Of a DNA stretch of 64,000 bases, positions 38,754 through 47,627 are shown piece after piece. Under the pieces are notes generated by a model. That model made no database searches, was not told the DNA's origin, and saw only the letters and a program-made list of their open reading frames with translations. Where the stretch lies: assembly GCF_947499065.1 (NCBI RefSeq), contig NZ_CANMMT010000001.1, positions 682,001 through 746,000 on the forward strand, in the 5' to 3' direction. Within the stretch, counting starts at the first letter, position 1; the number at the start of each line of letters is the position of its first letter. The position numbers and the translations under genes were made by a program. Source of the stretch: an uncultured Tenacibaculum sp. (GTDB taxonomy: Bacteria; Bacteroidota; Bacteroidia; Flavobacteriales; Flavobacteriaceae).

Positions 38754-39848
38754 GTGCTTTGCTTTTTAGTAAATATTTATAAATTTGATAAAAATATTCT
38801 GTTGAGTTTTTTAGAAATACTTCTTGTCATTATCAGTAGTGCAGGCTTATTGCACGGAATCTTATTTGCATTTTACTTATGCCTTTTTAAAAAGAAAAAA
38901 ACATTAACTAATTTATTATTAGGGTTGATTTTGATTTTTATGGCATTTAGAATAGGAAAATCGGTAATGATGAATTTTGGTGACGATTTGGAACCTCTAT
39001 TTATCTTTGCTGGACTCGCTTTTTTACTACTAATAGGTCCTTTTCTTAGGTGGTACGTATTAGGAATGACTAAGCCAAATTTTAAGTTTTTAAAGGCTTG
39101 TTTTTTAGAGTTAATTCCTTTTTGTCTTGTATTTGTAATGAGTTTTTTTATAACTAAAGAATCATTTGAAAATGATAGAATGGTTATAATTTTACTTTCA
39201 AGTGTACTTCTGTTCATTTATTTACATTTTGCTTTTTATATAGGACTTTCATGGAAAACATTAAGAGATAAAAGGAGGGAAGTAAAAAATGAAACACAAA
39301 CAAAATCGCAAAAAGCGATATTTGATTGGTTAAAACTAGTTGTTACTGGTTTTATTGTTATTTGGATTTCCTACTTTTTAAATCTTATGGAAGAATCGGT
39401 CCCTTATATTATTGGTCCTATAATGTATTCAGTAATTATTTATTTTCTTAGTTATAAGGCTTTTGAACTAAAGGCTACGGAAATTGATGGTGATGCATTT
39501 AAACTTAATAACGATTTAGTATTATTTAATAAAATATCTAAATTAATTATTGATGATGAATTGTATTTAAAACCAGATTTGACACTTTCTAAATTAAGTA
39601 ATTTAATAGGAGAGAGTACACAAAAAACATCGTCGATAATTAATGAATATGGAAAACGAAATTTTAATGATTTTATTAATTATTATAGGGTAGACGAAGC
39701 TAAAAAAATGCTGTTAGATTCTAAAAACGAAAAGTTTACCATTTCATCAATTGCGTTCGAAATAGGATTTGGAAGCTTATCTTCTTTTAATAGTGCTTTT
39801 AAAAAGTTTGAGGGAATAACACCTTCCAACTTCAGAAAGAATAGATAG
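38754..39848 (+). CDS. Membrane AraC-family transcription regulator
   Basis: The protein has several N-terminal membrane helices (about 20-230, with SAGLLHGILFAFYL) and a C-terminal AraC helix-turn-helix domain (about 265-364, with KLSNLIGESTQKTSSIINEYGKRNFNDFINYYRV and the FGSLSSFNSAFKKFEGITPSNFR end). Such seven-helix AraC regulators are common in Flavobacteriaceae. The start is uncertain: no ATG lies near 38754 (that codon is GTG), and a TTG at 38802 is a possible alternative. It lies 48 bp downstream of the DJ-1 gene and may be its regulator. Confidence 0.85.
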   Translation: MLCFLVNIYKFDKNILLSFLEILLVIISSAGLLHGILFAFYLCLFKKKKTLTNLLLGLILIFMAFRIGKSVMMNFGDDLEPLFIFAGLAFLLLIGPFLRWYVLGMTKPNFKFLKACFLELIPFCLVFVMSFFITKESFENDRMVIILLSSVLLFIYLHFAFYIGLSWKTLRDKRREVKNETQTKSQKAIFDWLKLVVTGFIVIWISYFLNLMEESVPYIIGPIMYSVIIYFLSYKAFELKATEIDGDAFKLNNDLVLFNKISKLIIDDELYLKPDLTLSKLSNLIGESTQKTSSIINEYGKRNFNDFINYYRVDEAKKMLLDSKNEKFTISSIAFEIGFGSLSSFNSAFKKFEGITPSNFRKNR

Positions 39849-39853
39849 AATGT

Positions 39854-40549
39854 TTAATCTTTCAAGACAACATTCAAAATACCAGATAACTCTTTTGGTT
39901 TTTCTAAAGGAATCATATGACCACAATTTTTAACACTAATAAATTTTCCTTTTAAAGTATTGTTAGCAGTTTTCTTGATTGCTTCTGAAGGAACTAAAGC
40001 ATCGTTTTCGGCAGAAATAAATAATATTGGAATATTCAATAGAGAAACTTGTTGAGATATGTCTACTCTAGAAGAAGTAGCTTTTAATTGACGGATTAAA
40101 ATTTCTTTTCCTAAATCACTATCCATTTTTTTTATAATTTCAGTAATTTTTGGATTACTATGATTATCTGGATGTAAAAATTGTTGAATTCTAGCTTGAG
40201 ATATTCCTTTGTAGCTGTGTTTTTCTAAAAAATCAATAGTGCTTTTTCTTAATGAGATTTCCTTGTCATTTAAGCCATTAGTGTTTGCTGCAACAATAAT
40301 TAATTTTTTAACCTTATGAGGAAAATAAATAGCAAAATTTAAAGCAGAAAATCCACCTAATGAGAAACCAACAATAGTTACGGGTGTTTCAGTTTCAATT
40401 TTTGATAGAATTACATTGTTTATGTTTTCAAAAGAGTTAGCATTACTAATATCAATATGGATAGGGTCAATGTTTTCTAAGTTTGGAAATACAAATTGCC
40501 ATAAATCAATAGTACACATAGTACCAGAAATAAAATATACCTTTTGCAT
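39854..40549 (-). CDS. Alpha/beta hydrolase
   Basis: The 231-residue protein has the nucleophile elbow GFSLGGFSA (about 71-79), an acid in ISAENDALVPSEA (about 180) and His in NCGHMIPLEKP (about 208). This is a canonical alpha/beta-hydrolase triad. The substrate is unknown; it is short and lacks a signal peptide. It overlaps the DUF6973 gene by one base and, with the repressor gene, seems to form a single minus-strand transcript. Confidence 0.85.
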   Translation of the reverse strand: MQKVYFISGTMCTIDLWQFVFPNLENIDPIHIDISNANSFENINNVILSKIETETPVTIVGFSLGGFSALNFAIYFPHKVKKLIIVAANTNGLNDKEISLRKSTIDFLEKHSYKGISQARIQQFLHPDNHSNPKITEIIKKMDSDLGKEILIRQLKATSSRVDISQQVSLLNIPILFISAENDALVPSEAIKKTANNTLKGKFISVKNCGHMIPLEKPKELSGILNVVLKD

Positions 40550-41175
40550 TATCTTACAGTATTAGAGTTTACCAAACATTTATTGTTTTCCCATTTCCCG
40601 TTTAATGATTCCTGACTAATGAGTTCATTTTTGCAGGTTAAAAAACGACCTTTTTTATCTTTTTTTATAATTTTTAACTTTCCAGCATGTATGGCGCTAA
40701 TAATTCTATAGATTAATCCATTTTTAGGAGTTTTACTTCCCTTGTGAGTAAGTGATAATCCGAATTCATTATTAAACAAATCCATTGTGGTTGATATTTT
40801 ATCAGGAACAACTCCATCCTCTAGTTTTCGTTTTTTATAAGTTTTGTAGTTTTCTCTTTCATGAGCTTTTCCTAGAGAACGTGCTGCATTAAGACCTAAT
40901 TTTTGTCGTAAACTAGCCATCCAAAAAGCATGACGAAAGGCGTCTACTTGTCCGCCAGAAGGGTCTCCATCTAATAAAGGGGATTTTTTAATAGAGTCAG
41001 CAATTCTATTTGCTTCACGTGAAACATCCAAAGCTTTTTTTGCTTTAAAAGGGTGAAATATTACCCACATCTTTTTCTGATGAGATAATTTTTTAAACTT
41101 TTTCCAATTAGATTGTGAGAAAATAATAGAGCTTGAAAAAAGAAAAATATATAAAAAAGTTCTCCTAAGATTCAA
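40549..41175 (-). CDS. DUF6973-like exported protein
   Basis: The 208-residue protein has a signal peptide (FLYIFLFSSSIIFSQ). Its C-terminal domain shows the DUF6973 pattern: DAFRHAFWMAS (about 78-88), LGKAHERENY (about 101) and MDLFNNEFGLSL (about 131). DUF6973 domains occur in phage and polymorphic-toxin contexts (recalled), so the protein may be an enzyme acting in the periplasm. The conserved Asp/His/Glu/Asn residues could bind metal, but that is inference. The gene starts 12 bp after the S24 repressor stop on the same strand, so it may be controlled with it. Confidence 0.65.
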   Translation of the reverse strand: MNLRRTFLYIFLFSSSIIFSQSNWKKFKKLSHQKKMWVIFHPFKAKKALDVSREANRIADSIKKSPLLDGDPSGGQVDAFRHAFWMASLRQKLGLNAARSLGKAHERENYKTYKKRKLEDGVVPDKISTTMDLFNNEFGLSLTHKGSKTPKNGLIYRIISAIHAGKLKIIKKDKKGRFLTCKNELISQESLNGKWENNKCLVNSNTVR

Positions 41176-41187
41176 TAATGAAAATAT

Positions 41188-41988
41188 TTAATTGTTGTGA
41201 TTAATCTGTTCTTGTAATTCCACAATTTTACTTTCTAAATCATGTAGCCTATCATATACATCAACAGGTTCGGGCATTTGTTTTGAGGCAAACATAGTAA
41301 CATACCAAACTTCCATTATTTCTTCAACATTAATAGTGTAAGTAGGGTAGTTTCCGTCTTTATTATCACTTTTTAAAATTAATTTTCCTCGTTCTTCTAT
41401 CCTGTTGATAACACGTTTAAGTACAATTCCATCATTTTTACTCACAATAATATATACACGGCCGTCTTTTATTTCGCTTAGATTTTCAATGAACTTACCA
41501 AAAACCAAATCACCATCGAAAAAAGTACGTACCATTGAGTTTCCTTGTACTTCAAAACACCTAAATGTACCATTGTTTAAATGTGGCATATTAAAAGAAG
41601 GCAATTGTTCTATATAGTTGGTATCTCCATAACCAGATAGGTATCCAGCCCTAGCTTGTATAGGTACATAAATTACATTTTCATTTCCTGATGAATTTAC
41701 AGAAATTACTTGTGGTACTCCAGAATATGTTTGAATTTTAGGGGGGGCTGTTTTTAGCATTAAATCGCTTTTGCCAAACAAATATTCAGGATTAATATCA
41801 AATTCATCTATAATGGCTTTTAAAACATCATACCCAGGTTTAGTTCTCTTTCTAGTACCGTCTTTCTGAGGTCTTCCATTAATAATACTATCTATAGTAG
41901 TACCTGTTACTCCAATTCTTTTAGAAAAAGAAAAGTTATTTAAATGAAAGGTGTCTCTTATTGAAGTTATTTTTTCTGCTATCCCCAT
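41188..41988 (-). CDS. CI/LexA-type repressor (XRE HTH + S24 peptidase)
   Basis: The 266-residue protein has an N-terminal helix-turn-helix (about 12-65, FSKRIGVTGTTIDSIINGR). A linker with an Ala-Gly self-cleavage site follows (QARAGYLS, about 114-115). The S24 domain carries catalytic Ser in GNSMVR and Lys in IVLKRV. The C-terminus is a charged helix that may dimerise. Repressors of this type hold phage-derived operons off until RecA-driven cleavage after DNA damage. The gene is divergent from the 1189-residue protein gene. The shared gap holds a perfect inverted repeat whose left arm lies 18 bp upstream of this start, suggesting autoregulation. Cleavage is inferred. Confidence 0.93.
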   Translation of the reverse strand: MGIAEKITSIRDTFHLNNFSFSKRIGVTGTTIDSIINGRPQKDGTRKRTKPGYDVLKAIIDEFDINPEYLFGKSDLMLKTAPPKIQTYSGVPQVISVNSSGNENVIYVPIQARAGYLSGYGDTNYIEQLPSFNMPHLNNGTFRCFEVQGNSMVRTFFDGDLVFGKFIENLSEIKDGRVYIIVSKNDGIVLKRVINRIEERGKLILKSDNKDGNYPTYTINVEEIMEVWYVTMFASKQMPEPVDVYDRLHDLESKIVELQEQINHNN

Positions 41989-42005
41989 TTTATTTCGTCT
42001 TCAAT

Positions 42006-42052
42006 CATTTTACAAAATAATTAAACTTTTGTTTTGTTTTATTTGTAAAATG
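42006..42052. promoter_or_regulatory. Candidate repressor operator O1 (11-bp inverted repeat, 25-bp spacer)
   Basis: CATTTTACAAA (42006-42016) and TTTGTAAAATG (42042-42052) are perfect reverse complements separated by 25 bp. The left arm is near the repressor gene start; the right arm lies between the -33 and -7 elements of the promoter for the 1189-residue gene. The same layout recurs at 48037-48083. Confidence 0.7.
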
Positions 42053-42063
42053 TTATATTTTTG
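42033..42063 (+). promoter_or_regulatory. Promoter P1 of the 1189-residue protein gene
   Basis: TTTG (42033-42036), a 19-bp spacer and TATTTTTG (42056-42063) match the Bacteroidota -33/-7 pattern. Transcription would start near 42070 and leave a leader of about 255 nt before ATG 42326. Apart from the operator and leader elements I see no gene in this 337-bp gap. Confidence 0.65.
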
Positions 42064-42250
42064 CATTGTAAATAAGTTGCTAATATACATAAAATCTTTA
42101 ATAATCAAACATTTGTATAATGTTAGTGGCTGTTTTTTAGAAGTTTTAACTTGTGATATTCATTTTTTTAAAATTTCATTCTATGGTATTCAAACATTTT
42201 ATTGAATGTCACTTTTCTTAAAAACTAATTAAGAAGTATTAATGTGTAGA

Positions 42251-42267
42251 AACTGTTAGAAAGCGAA
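42251..42267 (+). repeat. Leader element of P1, complementary to the P2 leader
   Basis: AACTGTTAGAAAGCGAA is the exact reverse complement of 48097-48113. A small hairpin (AGCTCT / AGAGCT, 42276-42292) follows. The pairing would be between two mRNA leaders. Confidence 0.6.
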
Positions 42268-42325
42268 AAAACAGTAGCTCTAGTTGAGAGCTTAATTAGA
42301 AAAAATAATTAAAATTTTATTAAAA

Positions 42326-45300
42326 ATGAGTAAACCGATTAAATCAAACCTTTTTAGGTTTGTAACATTACGTAGTCCGCAATTAATTGATAATAAGGAG
42401 TTGGGGTTTATTTCTTTTCCAGAGGATCAAGGGTTAAGTAATAAAGCGCTAACAGCTATTGATGGAGTAACTACAGAAGCGGCACGAAAAACAGCATTAT
42501 TGAATGCTTACAAAACAGATTTTAGACCTTTTGTATCTAGACTAAATGTTAAAAATGCAGATTCTGAATTGTATAGATTTTCTCTTTGGTTAGGAAGAAA
42601 TAAGTCAAGCCTTTCATATGTAAGTATTACAGAAAATTTACCTAAAGATGGGGTTAGTAAACGAATAGAGAACTTTGAATCTGTTTTATGGGATCAGTTG
42701 TTTTATAATATCATAAATAAAAAATCTTCTTCAATAAGAGAAGCAATTATTCAAATGCTTATTGGATATAGGTTTGTTGAAAAATTTAAAAATTTTAGGC
42801 CTACTATTGTTCCTAAGGAAGGTTCTCCTGTTTTTTCAAAAGAAGAAAAAGCAGAGTTTGTTCGTAGAGCAAATGCTAGTGCAATTATTCCTAAAGGAAT
42901 TGTTATTTCAGGATCTAATGGAATAGAGGCAAGTCAGCCAGCTTTATCAAAGGATTCTCAAGATTATATGCAAGCAGATTTGAAAGTTGCATTAGCTAAG
43001 TATAAGATTAAAAAATATGAAGCATCTTTAAAAGAATTAGAACAAAAGGAGGTTTTATATAAGAAAGTTGAAAAAGCAAGATATGATGCAGAGGTGAAAA
43101 CTTATGAGGCTTCTATAGAGCAAATTCAGCAAGAAGCTACTCCTAAAATTCAGACTATTGTAGATTCAAAAACTGGTTTTCAGAAAGAGTTAAAGACTTA
43201 TCCAGAATTACAGTTGCCTAAGTTTGAGTTTTTAAGAGGTGAAGAAGTTGTAAGAGGTGATGATTCTACTTTTTCAACAGAGACATTAGCGTTATTAAAA
43301 TCAGATGAATTAAAGCAGTATGATACCTTTGGTGAAGTAAAAAGAGTTTTAAGAGATGAGATTAAAAAAGATTATCAATTTGTATATGAGAAAACGCCAG
43401 AAGAGGCAAAAAAAGTAGCTATAGGGGGTACAACTGTAACATTGGGTGCTTTAAAGGGAGCTCAATTGTATTCGTATGTAGGAGCGGTTATACCTTCTTT
43501 TGTCAAAGGCGAAAGTTCTATTTCAATGAATTTAAATGTAGGTTATGCTAATGCGTATGTTACCAATGCTACTTATGGACTAAAAAAGAAAAACGGAGGT
43601 GGAGCTATTGCTAATACTAAAGTTAGAGAGATTTCAAAAAATAAAGGCTTATTGAGTTTAAGTTTTTTTCCTGATGGTCAAATGTTAACTTCTGGAGAAT
43701 ATATTTTTGAAGGAGAATTAACATTAAATAATGGAGTTAAACTAAGGTTTAATTCAGTTCTGTTTATTGATACTGAAAAAATAGTAAATTTCTTTTTTGG
43801 TATTGATTATAGGTTTGTAGGGGAGTATTCAGGTGTTGCTACAAAAGTTATTGAAAATGGAGGTGAAGGAACCGGTTCAGGAGAAGGACAAGTTTCTGAA
43901 GTTTCAGATGGAGTTTTGTATGGAGTGTCTCAATTAGGAATTGCAGATTTTAGACGTGTAGAACAAGAGGTGTGTTGTTATGTTCCAGGTGAAGTATCGC
44001 ATATTGAAAATATTATGGCGCGTGAGTATAAAGAGCGTTCAACTAGGAATTTAACATCGTCAGAGCAAACAACTGAAAAAACGACAGAGAGAGAGGTTGA
44101 AAACTTAACAGATACTACTTCAACAGAGCGAAATGAGTTGCAAAGTGAAACGTCTTCTATTGTTAATGAAGATACTGCAACTAGTTTTGGAGCGAATGCA
44201 AGTGTTAGTGGTGGATTTGGAGGAACAACGTTTAGTGCAGGTACGAATTTTAATACATCTTCTTCTAATTCAGCTTCAAATTCAAATTCACAGGCTCAAA
44301 CTTATGCACAGGAGGTTACAGAGCGTGCTTTAGAGCGTGTGGTACAAAAAGTAAGCTCTAAGAGAACTTCTCGAATTTTAAAAGAATTTGAAGAAAATAA
44401 CACGCATGGTTTTGATAATAGAAAAGGAGATGAGCATGTAACAGGAGTGTACCGCTGGGTAGATAAGATTTATAAAAATAAATTAATTAATTATGGTAAA
44501 CGCTTAATGTATGAGTTTGCATTGCCAGAGCCTGCTAAATTTTTTATTGAATCTTATCTTGAGAAAAAAGAAAAAGAGAATAAAACTCCAAAAGGATTAA
44601 TTATTCCAAAAGAACCTGTTCATCCTAGTCAATTAACTTCTTTTGCTATTAATAATGCAAGAGATTTAACTGAGGCGAATTATCAATTTGTAGCATCTAA
44701 TTATAATGCAGAAATAAAGGCATATCCAGAAGAAAATGTATCTGTTTCTAGAAGTTATAGTAAAATGGACTTAAGCCTAAATAATGGAAGATTTTCTCAT
44801 TCTGGTCATGAGAAAATGAATTTACCTAAAGGGTATAAGCTAAAGGAGTTTTTTGGGCATTTCACTAATTGGCAAGCTCATGATATTAAAGGTCAATACA
44901 GAGCTGGGTATATAACGATAGGAGGAGAGAATTTTAAATTTAATGCTAGTGGTAATATAAGGGAATTTAGAGGAGGTAATTTAAGTTCTGATGTTAGAGA
45001 AAAATTAGAATTTGCAATAGTGTCTTGGGATGTAGCTTCGTATTCTTTTGATATTGTTGCTAAATGTGAGTTGACAAAAGAGGCAAGACAAGAATGGCAA
45101 AATGAAGCTTATAAGGCTATTATGGATGCTTATAATGAGCGTTTACAAGAGTATAATGATTTTATTATAAGTCAAGAATTAGGAAAAGAGCAAACAGTAA
45201 AGAAAAAAGAGTTGAGCTCGCAAATTAATCGTGGTATTGAAAAACGAGAATTAAAACGTATTGCTATTGATTTAATAGCTAGAGCTCATAATGTCGTTAC

Positions 45301-45895
45301 GTTTAGAGATAATTATCAAGGAGAAGGAAAAATTTCGGATTCTAAACATGTAGCAAGAACTCAAGAGTTTCAAGAGCACTCAGAGGTTGTTAAGTTTTTT
45401 GAACAGGCTTTCGATTGGGAAATTATGGCCTATACTTTTTACCCATATTTTTATGGTAATGAAGATAATTGGGAGGCTAATTTTGAATATAATGAAGGTA
45501 GCGACCCTATTTTTCAAGCCTTTTTGCAAAGTGGTATGGCAAGAAGCGTAGTGCCAGTACGTCCTGGGTTTGAAGAAGCTGTTAACTGGTATATGAAAAC
45601 AGGAGAAGCTTGGTATGGTCAAGGAATGGTTACCGATGTAGATGATGATTTATATATCTCAGTTGCTGAAGAGATGCAAACTATTGAAGGAGAAGTTGAA
45701 GGTACTTGGGAAACTCGAGTTCCAACTGCGTTAACCGTTCTTCAGGCAGACTCAGTAGTTTTAAATGAAGGAGGTTTGCCATGTAATTCAGGTTGTGAAG
45801 GGCAAGGGTTGTTTTCGTCTAGCTCTAGTAAGATAGGTGGTTCTCCAGATGGAGTAGACTTTGATATTGTTGGTCAGACCAATAATGTAGCATAA
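42326..45895 (+). CDS. Large (1189-residue) unrecognised protein of the phage-derived island
   Basis: No family is certain. The N-terminal half (1-380) is charged and helical, with long coiled-coil stretches (about 215-270, AKYKIKKYEASLKELEQKE). Beta-rich segments cover about 400-530. A Ser/Thr/Glu-rich coiled region lies at about 560-680 (IMAREYKERSTRNLTS..TTEKTTEREVENLTD), flanking a Gly/Ser/Asn low-complexity patch (SFGANASVSGGFGG, NTSSSNSASNSNSQAQ). A GVYRWVDKIYKNKLINYGKRLMYEFALPEP segment follows (about 710-740), then a domain to 1189. There is no signal peptide or transmembrane helix. I have a vague memory of the YRWVDK..NYGKRLM block in large proteins of other bacteria, but cannot name them. 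Promoter P1 and the repressor control it. Confidence 0.8.
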   Translation: MSKPIKSNLFRFVTLRSPQLIDNKELGFISFPEDQGLSNKALTAIDGVTTEAARKTALLNAYKTDFRPFVSRLNVKNADSELYRFSLWLGRNKSSLSYVSITENLPKDGVSKRIENFESVLWDQLFYNIINKKSSSIREAIIQMLIGYRFVEKFKNFRPTIVPKEGSPVFSKEEKAEFVRRANASAIIPKGIVISGSNGIEASQPALSKDSQDYMQADLKVALAKYKIKKYEASLKELEQKEVLYKKVEKARYDAEVKTYEASIEQIQQEATPKIQTIVDSKTGFQKELKTYPELQLPKFEFLRGEEVVRGDDSTFSTETLALLKSDELKQYDTFGEVKRVLRDEIKKDYQFVYEKTPEEAKKVAIGGTTVTLGALKGAQLYSYVGAVIPSFVKGESSISMNLNVGYANAYVTNATYGLKKKNGGGAIANTKVREISKNKGLLSLSFFPDGQMLTSGEYIFEGELTLNNGVKLRFNSVLFIDTEKIVNFFFGIDYRFVGEYSGVATKVIENGGEGTGSGEGQVSEVSDGVLYGVSQLGIADFRRVEQEVCCYVPGEVSHIENIMAREYKERSTRNLTSSEQTTEKTTEREVENLTDTTSTERNELQSETSSIVNEDTATSFGANASVSGGFGGTTFSAGTNFNTSSSNSASNSNSQAQTYAQEVTERALERVVQKVSSKRTSRILKEFEENNTHGFDNRKGDEHVTGVYRWVDKIYKNKLINYGKRLMYEFALPEPAKFFIESYLEKKEKENKTPKGLIIPKEPVHPSQLTSFAINNARDLTEANYQFVASNYNAEIKAYPEENVSVSRSYSKMDLSLNNGRFSHSGHEKMNLPKGYKLKEFFGHFTNWQAHDIKGQYRAGYITIGGENFKFNASGNIREFRGGNLSSDVREKLEFAIVSWDVASYSFDIVAKCELTKEARQEWQNEAYKAIMDAYNERLQEYNDFIISQELGKEQTVKKKELSSQINRGIEKRELKRIAIDLIARAHNVVTFRDNYQGEGKISDSKHVARTQEFQEHSEVVKFFEQAFDWEIMAYTFYPYFYGNEDNWEANFEYNEGSDPIFQAFLQSGMARSVVPVRPGFEEAVNWYMKTGEAWYGQGMVTDVDDDLYISVAEEMQTIEGEVEGTWETRVPTALTVLQADSVVLNEGGLPCNSGCEGQGLFSSSSSKIGGSPDGVDFDIVGQTNNVA

Positions 45896-45966
45896 GTGTT
45901 TTAATACACGTTTTCTTCAAGTCTCACCCGTAAATAAATACTAAATAATTATAAGAGTGTTTGGTT

Positions 45967-45993
45967 CCTTTCTCTGTATTAAGCAGAGAAGGG
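45967..45993 (+). other. Hairpin after the 1189-residue gene
   Basis: CCTTTCTCTG / CAGAGAAGGG (one G-U pair, 7-nt loop), about 70 bp past the stop. A weak T-rich stretch follows 10 nt later, so it may be a leaky terminator. Confidence 0.5.
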
Positions 45994-46034
45994 TTGGGTG
46001 AGGTTTGTTTTTAATAAACCTTAAAAATAAAATT

Positions 46035-46208
46035 ATGCATTCACATATATATGGTAAAAAACACTTTAATTGCAAAATGAATTTTAAGAGTTTAATAGTG
46101 TTTTCTTGTGAGTGTGGTGATTTCTATATAGAAGAGTATTTAGTTTAGTTAGGAGAAATAAAAGGGTTGAACTATGATTTTGAAAACGATTTAAATGAAG
46201 CTTTATAA
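46035..46208 (+). pseudogene. Degraded small gene with an in-frame stop
   Basis: ATG 46035 opens a 37-codon frame (MHSHIYGKKHFNCK... CECGDFYIEEYLV) that ends at TAG 46146-46148. The same frame continues for 19 codons (LGEIKGLNYDFENDLNEAL) to TAA 46206-46208. An acidic, coding-like continuation after a single stop suggests a decayed immunity-like gene. It lies in the 326-bp gap between the large protein and the first SMI1 gene; the rest of the gap holds only the hairpin described above. Confidence 0.35.
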
Positions 46209-46266
46209 GGGTTTTTGATAGATGGGGTATTACTTTGTTGTAAAAACAGAAAAAAAATTAAATAAA

Positions 46267-46752
46267 ATGAAAAAATTAAAATTAGAGTTAAGTGATGAAT
46301 CAATAAAAATATCGGATTTAAATATATTTATCAATGAGTTTGATTTAAAGTTGCCAGAATCTTATATTGATTTTATTTTAAAAAATAATGGAGGATACCC
46401 TAATTTAACAGTTTATGGTAATCCGTATGATGATGGTTTGATTGTAGATAGTTTTTATAGTGTTTCTCTTAGTGATTATAGATTTAATAAAGATGAAGTT
46501 GTTTTACTATCTTCTAGAGAAATAATAAGGACACATCAAATAATAGAGAAAAATATACCACCTTACTTATATCCTTTTGCAGATGATGAAGGGGGGGCTA
46601 AGTTTTGTCTTTCAATGAAAGATGAAAGTTTTGGAGAGGTTTTTTTGGTTTATTTAGATGGTACTTCTGATGAACCTACTTTTATTAGTGATTCTTTTAG
46701 TAAATTTATAGAGACTCTTGAGGATGTAGAGAAATATGAAAATGATTTTTAA
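46267..46752 (+). CDS. SMI1/KNR4 family protein, candidate immunity protein (1)
   Basis: From ATG 46267 the protein is 161 residues. It shows the SMI1/KNR4 (SUKH) pattern: LPESYIDFILKNNGGYPN near the N-terminus, IPPYLYPFADDEGGAKFCLSM in the middle, and FISDSFSKFIETL at the end. The superfamily often supplies immunity proteins for polymorphic toxins. An alternative start at 46222 adds 15 residues. The next gene encodes a paralogue. The partner toxin is not obvious, because the large toxin-like protein of this island is encoded 8 kb away. Confidence 0.82.
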   Translation: MKKLKLELSDESIKISDLNIFINEFDLKLPESYIDFILKNNGGYPNLTVYGNPYDDGLIVDSFYSVSLSDYRFNKDEVVLLSSREIIRTHQIIEKNIPPYLYPFADDEGGAKFCLSMKDESFGEVFLVYLDGTSDEPTFISDSFSKFIETLEDVEKYENDF

Positions 46753-46860
46753 TAAAAAGTTTTAGAGGAGTAAAATAAAAGTTACTGGGACGGTTAGTGA
46801 TTGTTTTCGTTTTTGGAATTAAACAATCTAAAACTAAATGAAAATTTAAATATAAGAAAA

Positions 46861-47313
46861 ATGAATATAACAGATGGTATTGAAAGAGTTTCATTAAATA
46901 AGCTTGATGAGTTTGTGAAAAAGTATAATTTAAATTTACCTAATTCGTATTTAGAGTTTATTCTGCAGAATAATGGAGGGTATCCAAATAAATCTAACTT
47001 TTACTCTAAAAAAGTAGATTTAGAATTTGATTTTGATTTTTTCTATTCTATTGATTTAGATTATCAAAATAAAGATGTGTTGGATGCTTTACATGATTTG
47101 GTAACAGTTAATGAAATCATTGATAATTATCAGATTGAGGAGAGGGAATTACCTGCTTTTTTATATCCTTTCGGTCAGAACTCTGGAGGAGCAGTCTATT
47201 GTATTTCTACTAGAAAACAAGATTATGGTATTGTCTACCTTCATTATTGGGATGATAGTGAGTTACAATATATAACAGATTCTTTTACTGATTTTATAGA
47301 TAATATTAAGTAG
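46861..47313 (+). CDS. SMI1/KNR4 family protein, candidate immunity protein (2)
   Basis: From ATG 46861 the protein is 150 residues, with the same fold markers as its neighbour: LPNSYLEFILQNNGGYPN, LPAFLYPFGQNSGGAVYCIST and YITDSFTDFIDNI. The two share domain order but clearly differ in sequence, as expected for duplicated immunity genes that have diverged. The frame extends to a TTG at 46801. An AT-rich stretch follows, with a strong terminator at 47431. Confidence 0.82.
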   Translation: MNITDGIERVSLNKLDEFVKKYNLNLPNSYLEFILQNNGGYPNKSNFYSKKVDLEFDFDFFYSIDLDYQNKDVLDALHDLVTVNEIIDNYQIEERELPAFLYPFGQNSGGAVYCISTRKQDYGIVYLHYWDDSELQYITDSFTDFIDNIK

Positions 47314-47430
47314 TTGTGTGCTTGTGAACTTCAAATCTTTCATGGAAAATGAAAAGTATGGTCTGTTAACAGATGATAGACCTACGAGTCCTCCTTGGGA
47401 AAAAACAATAACTTGTATAAATTTAATTGT

Positions 47431-47456
47431 AAAAATCGTCTGAAAAGACGATTTTT
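47431..47456 (+). terminator. Intrinsic terminator after the SMI1 genes
   Basis: A perfect 11-bp stem AAAAATCGTCT / AGACGATTTTT with a GAAA loop is followed by ATTTT. It overlaps a short frame (47342-47443, 33 codons) that I do not regard as a gene. The gap 47314-47627 otherwise shows nothing coding. Confidence 0.9.
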
Positions 47457-47627
47457 ATTTTCTTATAAAAAAGTAATAAGATAAATTACAAAAGCTATGA
47501 GGTAGTTTATCTTTTATAAAACAAAAGTTGCGTGTTTTAACAAATTAATAGTAGTTATTTTAAGAGATTTTTAAATATATGTTAGTATGTTTAGATGATA
47601 TTATAAACTTTTAAAAACCTTCAAGCT

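Noticed and set aside
41951-42205. A plus-strand gene inside the operator/leader gap
   Set aside because: The frame overlaps the repressor start and the operator, has a hydrophobic AT-driven composition and no sensible start; the region is better explained as promoter and leader.
42326-45895. Tape-measure protein or contractile sheath
   Set aside because: Coiled-coil parts exist, but the protein lacks the long hydrophobic-helix pattern of tape measures and no sheath or tube gene is nearby.
47342-47443. 33-codon frame (MENEKYGLLTDDRPTSPPWEK...)
   Set aside because: It runs into the strong terminator stem and has no supporting motif; it could be a remnant, but I do not call it a gene.
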